This document shows positions 34,357 through 45,148 of a stretch of DNA of 64,000 nt, piece by piece; position 1 is the first letter of the stretch; the number at the start of each line of letters is the position of its first letter. This stretch comes from Strongyloides papillosus (taxonomy: Eukaryota > Nematoda > Chromadorea > Rhabditida > Strongyloididae). The notes under the pieces were generated by a model. That model searched no databases. It was not told the DNA's origin and worked only from the letters and a program-made list of their open reading frames with translations. The stretch lies in the NCBI GenBank assembly GCA_005656395.1, contig SRSI01000009.1:186001-250000 (forward strand). Reading direction: 5' to 3'. Both the position numbers and the translations under genes were made by a program.

Positions 34357-35181
34357 CTATTTTATTGGGGGAAGTATTATCTTTTTTTTTCCACATGTTG
34401 TAGGGCAAATGTTCTTCATAATGCCATGATACAAATAATCATTACATAAATATTTATATTTCTTGCAAATCTCTACTCCCTTTTTGGAGATTAAATCGTT
34501 ATAATATTTTGTGCTACCAAAGGATAGACATGTATTACAAGTCTTCGAACATTTTTCATGCATTATTTTTCCATAAACAGTTTCATTACATAGATTCTTA
34601 TATTTTAAACATGCATTTTTACCATTTATAATTAAGGTATCGTTACAATGAAAATGCAAATAGTATTCTACTTGGTGTTTTGGAAGACACATTGGAAACT
34701 TAAATTTATCCGCACAAATGTAGTTTTCAGGACATTGTGTATTATAACAACTGCTTATAATTTCATTTTTATGAAAATGCTTCAAAAATTTTTCCGGAAA
34801 TTCTACATTAAATAATTCATTGTCTTTTGAAAATAACGATTTACAAACAGAATCTTTACATTCATATCCATTTGGGCATTCCTCCTGTTTGGAACATATT
34901 TGTAGAGTTTCATAATAGCATAAATTATCAGTGTAACAAAAAGTTGAAGGTGGACATATACTTGAAATACATGGTCCTGACGAGTAAAATTTATCTAACT
35001 GGAAAATGTAATCAGGATAACAATTATCATCACTATGACAAATATATGTAAATGATTTATTAGTACTTTCTATACATTGTCCTCCAACACATGGACCATA
35101 AGAAAAATCAATTAAATCTCCATAAAGTTTATTTAATAGGATAAATATTAAATAATAAAATAAGATCATAGTTTGTTTCAA
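34357..35181 (-). CDS. Secreted Cys-rich protein with two ShKT domains
   Basis: A 274-residue single-exon frame with a signal peptide (MKQTMILFYYLIFILLNKLY). The N-terminal half has many cysteines in short EB-like units (CPPSTFC, CPNGYEC, CPENYIC). Two ShKT modules follow. The first (about residues 186-226) has all six cysteines spaced C-x11-C-x6-C-x12-C-x3-C-x2-C. The second (about 232-268) keeps exactly the same spacing but has Tyr for the first cysteine and Lys for the sixth, the pair that form a disulfide in the ShK fold. ShKT modules are widespread in nematode secreted proteins and often act as protease-associated or channel-binding domains. The specific role here is unknown. Confidence 0.8.
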   Translation of the reverse strand: MKQTMILFYYLIFILLNKLYGDLIDFSYGPCVGGQCIESTNKSFTYICHSDDNCYPDYIFQLDKFYSSGPCISSICPPSTFCYTDNLCYYETLQICSKQEECPNGYECKDSVCKSLFSKDNELFNVEFPEKFLKHFHKNEIISSCYNTQCPENYICADKFKFPMCLPKHQVEYYLHFHCNDTLIINGKNACLKYKNLCNETVYGKIMHEKCSKTCNTCLSFGSTKYYNDLISKKGVEICKKYKYLCNDYLYHGIMKNICPTTCGKKKIILPPIK

Positions 35182-35598
35182 TATAATTATTAAAATATAT
35201 TATCATTCTACTATAAATGCACCTTTTCCGCTATATGAAGATTTTTTAAATTAAGTATTTCTATAAGTGGTAGTTCTTTCTTTAATCGGTTTAACTCTAC
35301 TTACTTAAAAAAGAAATATGATATTAATCATTAAGAGTTTTATTTACATATTGAAAATTTTAGTATTTCTAAATAGCTATTGTTATTATCACTTGACATC
35401 ACAAATTTCATATAAAAATCTATATAAACAATCATATTAGATGCTATTTATCATTTAATGAAAATATTTATATTAAAATTACAATTGGTTGACATGTATA
35501 AAATGATGTATAATATAAAAATTAATAAAAATTTTACAATAATAAAATGTAAAATTTCCTGTGTTATCTAAATTATCCTTATATTTATGTAAAATTAT
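35182..35598. other. Intergenic region, no gene seen
   Basis: 417 bp of AT-rich spacer between two minus-strand genes. Nothing recognised. Confidence 0.5.
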
Positions 35599-36210
35599 TT
35601 ATGGAATTCCTTTGATTTCTTGACTTTGATAAAAGTCTTTAACAAATGATGAAATGTTATCTCCATTATCGATAAAAAATATTGTACTGTAATAATGACA
35701 ATTAGGTATCTTTAAATCAACCTGATCTGTTATTTCAATTATTTCAATTTTTTTATTTTCAAGATGTTCTACCAAGTATGGTGGTAAACGTTTTGTAGAT
35801 AGAGATAGTTCATTATGCGTAAAATTTTCAATATTTTTTTCAAGTCCCGATTTGATAAGCATTTTTCCAGTAGCTTCACTATCATAACATAATGTTTCCG
35901 TTGATTTATCTAATGATTTGATGTCTGATCTTGGGTTGGTATTCTTTTTACACCTATTTACCGAAGTAATTGATGATGTAGAATTAGAATGTTGTAGAAA
36001 TTCTAGTTCATCTGGAGAACAATAACAGGAAGTGCATGAATCCAGACTTGGTAAATAACTTGAAACAAACGTGTATTGCGAGTCAGTAGTATCTTCATAA
36101 TTAGATTTTGTACATGGCCTATTATCTAAATTTTCAAAAGAAGATGCATCTGAATAAATTGATAAACATGAATTACAACTATCAATAGATGGATTTGAAT
36201 AACAACTCAT
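35599..36210 (-). CDS. Ser/Cys-rich orphan protein
   Basis: A 203-residue single-exon frame with no signal peptide or membrane span. The N-terminal 60 residues contain two related blocks, PSIDSCNSC near residue 7 and PSLDSCTSC near 54, suggesting an internal duplication. The middle is Ser/Thr/Asn-rich and the C-terminal third (LPPYLVEHLENKKIEII onward) looks folded. No family recognised. It lies in a minus-strand run of unusual genes between the ShKT protein and the ubiquitin-like gene. Could be a rapidly evolving lineage-specific gene. Confidence 0.55.
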   Translation of the reverse strand: MSCYSNPSIDSCNSCLSIYSDASSFENLDNRPCTKSNYEDTTDSQYTFVSSYLPSLDSCTSCYCSPDELEFLQHSNSTSSITSVNRCKKNTNPRSDIKSLDKSTETLCYDSEATGKMLIKSGLEKNIENFTHNELSLSTKRLPPYLVEHLENKKIEIIEITDQVDLKIPNCHYYSTIFFIDNGDNISSFVKDFYQSQEIKGIP

Positions 36211-36470
36211 ATTTATAAAAAAGATAAAATATTAGATAGACGAACAATTTTTATAAACAGAAATATCGATGGAAATTTGAATAATAAAATATGTGTATAT
36301 TCTAGAAGAAATTTATTTGTAAAAAAAATAATAAAATAACAACGTATTAAATATGAGAACTTATTACTATATGATGAGTTAACAAAAAGATTTCCTTATT
36401 ATTGATACCTCACGACATTTTTCTATGCCAAAACACTCCTTGTCTTTTCCATAAAAATTGTTATATTATT

Positions 36471-36755
36471 TTATACTTCTTTACTACTTTCTCCAATTTC
36501 AGAAAAATATTGTGATTTAAAAATTCTTCCAGGATTTACATATAAATGAACGTTTGATTCTTTTTCTACACCATATGCACCAATAGGCATATTATCCATC
36601 ATAAATTTTCCTTGGTACAAAAATCGAATATCAAAATTTGGTCTGTAATTCATCTTTTGAAGAAATTTTCTTTTCGCACTTAAAACGGATTCTGTTGGCT
36701 CCACATCTAAGGTGATACTTTTGCCATCAAGATTTCTAACGAATATTTGCATCAC
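36471..36755 (-). CDS. Divergent ubiquitin-like protein without C-terminal Gly-Gly
   Basis: A 94-residue frame whose residues 2-75 follow the ubiquitin fold from end to end: MQIFVRNLDGKSITLDVEP, then a helix (ESVLSAKRKFLQKM), the FLYQGKFMMD strand-loop region in place of LIFAGKQLED, and YGVEKESNVHLYV in place of YNIQKESTLHLVL. The conjugation tail is replaced by NPGRIFKSQYFSEIGESSKEV, so there is no Gly-Gly and no obvious processing site. It can therefore not be conjugated like ubiquitin. The gene may encode a free-standing ubiquitin-fold protein that binds ubiquitin receptors, or be a diverging copy of a ubiquitin gene. The frame is intact with no stops. Confidence 0.78.
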   Translation of the reverse strand: MMQIFVRNLDGKSITLDVEPTESVLSAKRKFLQKMNYRPNFDIRFLYQGKFMMDNMPIGAYGVEKESNVHLYVNPGRIFKSQYFSEIGESSKEV

Positions 36756-38350
36756 CTCAAAAAATTTTAATAATTAGAATATAAAAAAATCTTAATATAT
36801 AAAAAAAAAGTTTGGAAAACATATAGAAATTCGATAATTATAAAAAATACTATTAGAAATTCCTAATTAATTATCAATTATATATAAAGAATGCCATTTA
36901 AGTAATTAAAACGAGTACAAACTCAAAATAAAAATAAATAGAACTAAAAAAGAATTCTTAACTTCACAATTTATGAAATAAAATAGCTTGATCTATGATT
37001 TTTTACTAACAAAACTTTTTTCTAAAATTATTTCAAAATACTTTTGAAATAGTTCATTATACAAGTACTTTAAAGGAAACTAATAAATGATAAAAAGCAT
37101 CTAATGCTTATTTAAAATTTTATAATTTATATAAGAGTTACTGCTAATAACTCATCTCTAGGATGAAATATAAAATAAACCAGTAAATAACTATAAATCT
37201 ATAATAATGCAAATAAATTTTAGCATCTCAAAAATCGCTTATAATTGGTGGAACATCTACTTTAAAAAAACACCAAATAAAAAAATCTAAAAGTCTTAAA
37301 AAATATTTTTAAAGAAATCAAAAAAAATTGTTTATTAATAACTAACAAAATTTTACTTTTATATAAAAAAATAAAATAATCAATATTCTAAACGTTATTT
37401 CATGTATTGTGTTAACGAATATTACAGATTTTGGATTGTAGACATTCTTGTACTTTTTATAGGTATTATTAATTTAAAAAAAATGCAATTAGGATCCTAT
37501 GTAAGGCGTTAATTCGAAGTAAAAAAAAATTGCAATTAAAATTGTGCAAATTTGTGTATTAAATAAAGTAAGTATATAGAACAAATTTTCTATCAAATTT
37601 CATCATATATTAAAAATCAATTTTGGAATGTCTTTTTTATAAAAGTTAACGTATTAAAATTCAAATAATTCAAGAGTTAGTTATTAATAATCCTTGATTA
37701 AATAATTGTATAAATGCATAACAATAGTTTCATTAAATTAATCAGATGTTATCTGATAAAAAGTAAAATTTTTTTTTACTCAAAACAACAACACGTGATG
37801 TTTTGGCCTGTGCAAAACTACCAAAATAAATCAATTTAAAATTGATATAATAATAAAACTTTTTAATTATTAATATAATAAGATTATAGAACAACAACGA
37901 AATGTTAAAGATTTTTATTTATTAAAAAAAATAATAACAAAAACAGCGTAAGAAAAACTTTTGACGATGTTTTTGAAATTTCACGATAATTGTATAACAT
38001 TTCTGTTAAATAAATTAAATATAAAATTTCTAAGTACTTAAAAGATAAAAATATAAAAAAACTATTTGGTTTACTGGAATTTATAAAAGTCTATAAAAAT
38101 CATGTAATAAAATATTGCATTTACATCATGTGTTTTTAAAATACTATCAATATTTACTTCATTTATTTTAAAGGTGCTATATTATAATATTTAAACGAAG
38201 TTTTATAAATTTTCGTGTTATATCTTAAATACGAAACATATTTAAATTTTTTAGAAAAGTACATTTACTGTTTTTTATAATATATATACGATATATGTAC
38301 TTATATTAAGAGTAATGGATACAATAACATTATTAATAGTAAAAAAGTTA
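36756..38350. other. Long intergenic region, no gene seen
   Basis: About 1.6 kb, among the most AT-rich of the window, with no credible exon. It contains a perfect 7-bp inverted repeat (ATCAGAT-GTT-ATCTGAT, 37741-37757) and an E-box CACGTG at 37792-37797. Confidence 0.5.
37741..37757. repeat. Short perfect inverted repeat
   Basis: ATCAGAT and ATCTGAT flank a 3-nt spacer, GTT. It includes a CAGATG E-box-like site and a TTATCT GATA-type site and lies 35 bp from a CACGTG. It could be a composite factor-binding site. Functional meaning is inferred only. Confidence 0.3.
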
Positions 38351-40491
<2,141 letters not shown>

Positions 40492-41746
40492 CTACTCTTT
40501 CATTGCAACAATAGCCATATTTCTAGGTGACGACACGCTGTCACTAATAGGAATTAAAGAAATATTTATATTTTTTGTTCTTGATTTAATATAATCTATA
40601 CGACTAGTCAGGAGCCGTGTCTCTAAAACTGCTTGCATATAATATTGCAACATCTAAAAACAAAACTTTTAGTTTATCAATAAAACATACAGTAAAAGGT
40701 TCTATTAGGTGTTTTACTCTCTCAGATACTCCGTCGATTTCTCTTAATTTTTCATCATAACTCTCTTTATCAATGTTATTCACAATAATATCAACATTTT
40801 TAAATAGATTTTTAACATCATCTAAATTTTTTAAGTCCTCATATTTTAGCTTTCTAGCAAAATTTCTAGACATATCCTCCCGTTTAACACCAATAAAATC
40901 ATATAAACATTCTAGTTTTGCTCTTTCTAAAAAATTCCCAACATGTTTTGTATGATCTTCCGCTGAAAAGTGCATGAACTTTGAAATCCTCTCCTGACAA
41001 GCTAATCTCAATGCTGTTGTATTCCACTTAATATATTTTGTCAAATTTTCATCATAATTCTTCATTTTATGATAACAACAACCAACTGTTATTAACAGTG
41101 GATTAAAATCTTCGTTTAATGATAAGTACAAATCTATTATTGTCTTTTGCAAATCACCACATCCATGTAAACAGATAATAGCAGTAGAATGATTAGGAGG
41201 GGAAAAAATATCTTTAAGTACATTTTTATCACACTCTGAATTTAGTCTCAATCTAATAATATTGATATTTGAACTTTTTTCTCTTGCTTTCTGACACAAA
41301 ATCTCATCACATTCAACACCAATACACTCTAAATTGGGAGAATAAAGTAAAATTGATCTTAATAGGTAACCAACACCACATCCTACATCCACAACTCTTG
41401 TAATATTATATTTTTCACAATATCTTGAAATTAATTCACCCATACCAAGTATCTCAGACAATTTTTTATTTTTAACATTTTTTCCATAGATAGTTGTATA
41501 CAATTTCTCATTTTCTTTTGAAATTTTAATAGAAGAATAATCTTTAAGAACAGATAATTCCTTTGTTCTTTCAATAAACTTAATTAAACTATCTGGAGCA
41601 TTCTTCAATTGTTTACAATCAACAAAATCTATATTTTCAAAATAATCTACCCATATTCGAGGAATCCATTCATATTGTCTATCTGCCAAAAATCGCGTAT
41701 TTAATCCTTTGTATAGCCATTCAAATTCATCCAAAAAATTATCCAT
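40492..41746 (-). CDS. METTL25/RRNAD1-family methyltransferase
   Basis: Two minus-strand exons, 40691-41746 and 40492-40653, join over a 37-bp intron (phase 0) to give 405 residues. If the intron is read through the frame stops early at 40604, losing the family's C-terminal block; splicing restores it and it ends in SSPRNMAIVAMKE, matching the family's LSPRNxALVA ending. The SAM-binding motif is VVDVGCGVGYLLRS (near residue 117) and an acidic residue follows at IGVECDE. LHGCGDLQKTI and VGCCYHKM match the GLHxCGDL and CCYH motifs of METTL25 and METTL25B. The substrate is not settled in animals. The start fits the family's N-terminal WIPRIWVDYF segment. Confidence 0.85.
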
Positions 41747-42936
41747 TTAAATAAATTAAAAAAAAAATAAATTTTTAAAATTTTTTATTAATAATCTTAT
41801 CACGAATTTTGTTTTTTTCAATTGGAATTTGATACTTTCTAAGACCTTTTGATATGAAAATTGACTAAGAAAATGTTCTTTTTGTTAAAATTTATTAAAT
41901 GATAAATTTTCAAAGTACTTTAGCACTCTTCTTACCTTACATAAAAAAAGTGTTTCTTGATGTTAAATGTAATTTCTTGTAATTTTCTTTGTTTAAACAA
42001 CTTACTAGAAGATATTAAAATACATTGACAAAACTATAAATAGTAAAATTTTATAAAAATAAATACATTAAAGATTACTTCCTATGCTATTTATAATGTA
42101 CACAGTAAAGTAATATTATTCATAAATTGTTTTTTATGAATGCCTCATTCCTCTTGTTATTCCTTTTCATATTGTTTGGAATAATTTAATAATTTGTAAA
42201 AGGCTTAACATATTATTGCTTAACTCTCCTTAAAGATTGTTAAAAAGTGATATCTCTTTGACAAACAATAAAAATTTATTTTTGAAATTAAATATTTAAA
42301 AATTCAAAGATTTATCAATGAGTTATGAAAATGAGTATCTTATAATTTAAGGGAAACATTAGAATACAAAAAATATGTCCAAATTGATTCATGGTTTGTA
42401 AATGACTATCTATTTTCCAGAGCATATAAAACTTGAGATATTAAAAGTAAATATTCGAGAGGAAATTTTATTTATCTATATAGAAAACACGTCATTTTTA
42501 TAAAACATAAAAAAAAACACGAAAATTGAACTATATAAGCGTATTATTTTTTAATTATATTTCTTTTTTTAGCAATAAATTTCTTTTTTATTTTGTTTTT
42601 ATGTCAAGAACATGATTTTTACACACTGAAACTTAATAAAAATTTGATAGATCAACAATCTTTTTCTCTAATAATGTTTAGATAAACAAATATAATATAT
42701 ATTTTAATGATGAGTAATGACAATCTTTAAAATATCATCGTAGTATTTCTATCACTGGTGCATTAGGTATATATGGAAGACGATAATTTTATGAAAGAGT
42801 AATTATATTTTAATTTATTCTTGTTTGAAAAAAATAACGAGACTAAATTTGTTTTTGCACAAATTAAGGATATGAGAAATTATTTAAATACGATAAAGAT
42901 TGAAATAATCACACACATTTAATAATTAATTATACA
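41747..42936. other. Divergent intergenic region, no gene seen
   Basis: About 1.2 kb between a minus-strand and a plus-strand gene. It must contain both promoters. AT-rich; a GATA-type CGATAAAG string sits about 50 bp before the next start codon. No exon recognised. Confidence 0.45.
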
Positions 42937-43629
42937 ATGATTTTGACTTTATTTTTACTTAATATCTATTTTCTTTTTGTTATGGCGGGTGAAACAAACA
43001 ATATGATTTATTACAACAACAGAAATATAAATAAGAAATTTTACAGAAAGTCTAATTCTCCATCATCTTCAATTCTTTACACTTCAAGATTTCAATTGAA
43101 AAATAGAAATAACAATGCCATTAATCAACCAGTAAAAAAACAGTCCTACACCAAAGCAAAACAGAACTTCAGATATTATGCTATTGCTACCCAGCCTGTT
43201 TCAAAAAAAGCTCCATTACAAACTCTACCAAATATTAAATATACATATACAAAACATGTGCCTTATCAATATTATTACAAAAATACAAATGTTGGACCAA
43301 CATTACCTTACAAATATAACATAAATAGTAATTACGCAAGACCTTATCAATACAATTACTACCAAAGATCTCCATATTATACACCTTACTATTATAATTA
43401 TTATTCAAGACCTCAAACTCCTCAATATAATTATTATTCAGCACCTCAAACTTCTCAATATAATTATTATTCAACACCTCAAACTTCTCAATATAATTAT
43501 GCTCCAAAACCATCACCACTATTATCAGCACTGCAACAAGAATATACTTATCCACACAAAGGACATGGATTTTTTGGCAATGAACTAGCACAATTCTGGA
43601 TTGTATGTCACGACTGCCCACGTGGATAG
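42937..43629 (+). CDS. Secreted Tyr-rich repeat protein
   Basis: A 230-residue single-exon frame with a signal peptide (MILTLFLLNIYFLFVMAG). The mature protein is rich in Tyr, Asn, Pro and Gln, with YNYY and YYNYY motifs from about residue 110 and three tandem copies of an 11-residue unit (PQTxQYNYYSx) at about 159-188. The C-terminus (HGFFGNELAQFWIVCHDCPRG) is different and contains the only cysteines. Composition resembles Tyr-crosslinked structural proteins of cuticle, eggshell or extracellular matrix. That role is inferred from composition only. Confidence 0.72.
   Translation: MILTLFLLNIYFLFVMAGETNNMIYYNNRNINKKFYRKSNSPSSSILYTSRFQLKNRNNNAINQPVKKQSYTKAKQNFRYYAIATQPVSKKAPLQTLPNIKYTYTKHVPYQYYYKNTNVGPTLPYKYNINSNYARPYQYNYYQRSPYYTPYYYNYYSRPQTPQYNYYSAPQTSQYNYYSTPQTSQYNYAPKPSPLLSALQQEYTYPHKGHGFFGNELAQFWIVCHDCPRG
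43411..43500 (+). repeat. 33-bp tandem repeat within coding sequence
   Basis: Two full units and most of a third, starting at 43411, 43444 and 43477, beginning CCTCAAACT. The copies differ by only a few bases, so the expansion is recent or homogenised. It encodes the PQT-QYNYYS repeats. Confidence 0.85.
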
Positions 43630-43806
43630 AAAATATTTGTAATTAATTGTAAAAACATATTTACAACTAACTTATTACTACTAATATATGTAATATAAAC
43701 ACTTTTTTATTAATAAATTTTTATAATACAGAAACAGAATGATAAGGCATCTATAACTGTAAAGGTAAAATCACTTTAATTTGGCAATAACACAGTTATA
43801 AATAGT

Positions 43807-44038
43807 TTACAAAGCAACTTCAGTAAGTTCTGCAGGGAGTTCAGCTTTTGGATGTTTAGAAACAAAATGCTCTTTGTATGTTTTTGGATCAGGCATCATA
43901 GCCATGCAAACTGTGCATTTGTGTTTTAGAGCTTTTAATGCAGCGGTTTTTTTGGTCAGAACCCATAGCTTTCTTTTGAGCTTCCAATTTTTTCTGATTT
44001 TTCTGTTGTGCTTGAACTTTTTGTTGTCCACGAGCCAT
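43807..44038 (-). pseudogene. ZNF706-like zinc finger gene with a one-base frameshift
   Basis: Starting from the ATG at 44038 the frame begins MARGQQKVQAQQKNQKK, the conserved start of the ZNF706 family, but runs to an early stop. The neighbouring frame carries the conserved C-terminal part: KTAALKALKHKC, the C2H2 finger C-x2-C..H-x4-H (CTVCMAMMPDPKTYKEHF), and KHPKAELPAEL. The switch lies at a run of seven As (T at 43947-43953 on the plus strand); a run of six would put the two halves in one frame. Both halves are otherwise well conserved. An assembly error at the homopolymer is the simplest explanation; a recent mutation is the alternative. The family is a small nuclear/cytosolic zinc-finger protein. 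Confidence 0.75.
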
Positions 44039-44273
44039 TTTTCTTCAATTTACAATCGCCTATAATGTATTTTTAATGAAAAAATAATAAAAAATGTTAT
44101 GCATAAGAGGGATCATTTAACCCATTTAAATTAATTCACATCACTATAAATATATATTCTTCCTATCAATTTAATAACAATTACATAGATCAAAAAAAAC
44201 AATTGTTTTCATATAACAAACGATTACTGCGCGTGTTAGAAAAAAACCAGTAAACTAATAGAATTAAACTTAT

Positions 44274-44876
44274 TTACTCAATTTCGACAGTTGCTCCAAC
44301 TTTCTCTAAAGCAGCTTTCAAGTCATCAGCCTCTTTTTGAGTTAAATCATTTTTGACTTCTACAGGAGCCGTCTCAATAAACTTCTTTGCTTGTACTAAA
44401 TTTAAACCTGGCATCAAACTTCTTATTTCCTTAATAAGCGCAATCTTTTTTGAATCGTCGAATTTTGTTAACTTAACAGAGAAGAGCATCTTCTTTGGGA
44501 TATCATCAACAGGAGCTGCTGAAGATTCTTCAGGAGCTATAAAATAATATAATTAATGCATTCAAAAAATAAATAGAATACCTGAAGCCGGGGCAGCAGC
44601 AGCCATCATCATACCAGCTGGTGGGAAAGAAGATACCTCTGGAAGATTTAATTTTTTTCTGAGACCATAATTTAAATCAGAAGCTTCTAAAATTGATAAA
44701 TTAGCTATTTTATCAACCAATTCTTGTATCTTGGGTGAAAGAACTCTTTCATTAGATGGTAATGGAGCTGGAGACCCTTCGGCAAGTGGAGATGATGAAG
44801 ATAATCTATGATTTAAAATACATGTTTTTTGATTTTTTACAACCACGTTAGAAAAACTTGATAACACGCGTCGCAT
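44274..44876 (-). CDS. mrpl-12: Mitochondrial ribosomal protein L7/L12
   Basis: Two minus-strand exons, 44582-44876 and 44274-44536, join over a 45-bp intron (phase 1) to give 185 residues, near the human MRPL12 length (198). The N-terminus (MRRVLSSFSNVVVKNQKT) is a mitochondrial presequence. It is followed by the dimerisation segment (PKIQELVDKIANLSILEASDL), an Ala/Pro/Met-rich hinge and the classic L7/L12 C-terminal domain (LIKEIRSLMPGLNLVQAKKF, ending KVGATVEIE). It forms the stalk that recruits translation factors. Its start codon is 272 bp from that of the plus-strand TAF1B-like gene. Identification is firm. Confidence 0.93.
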
Positions 44877-45148
44877 ATTGATTTTTATAAAGTCTAAAAA
44901 TACACTATTTTGTTAATGCTGCAAAATAAAAACAACCTAATTTTAGGGATAAAAAATAATAATTCCCTAAAGAGAGAGTATGCTAATTCCACCAAGACAA
45001 ACTGTCGTTGTGGGATTATTAATTTTAAGAACAATATTCAATTGTCGTTGTAAGAAAAGGGCACCAAACTACGTTAAGTACCTTTTTATCAAAGTTTGGT
45101 ATAATTTTTTATCTTATTAAATTTCGTCATAAATTTTTTCTTTTGTAA
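44877..45148. promoter_or_regulatory. Bidirectional promoter region
   Basis: 272 bp separating the start codons of MRPL12 (minus) and the TAF1B-like gene (plus). It carries a GAGAGAG tract at about 44972-44978 and moderately mixed composition. Shared regulation of mitochondrial and nucleolar translation capacity is only an inference from position. Confidence 0.4.

Noticed and set aside
43235..43621. 128-codon minus-strand frame with repeats
   Set aside because: The repeats are the antisense of the Tyr-rich tandem repeat; the plus-strand frame has the signal peptide.
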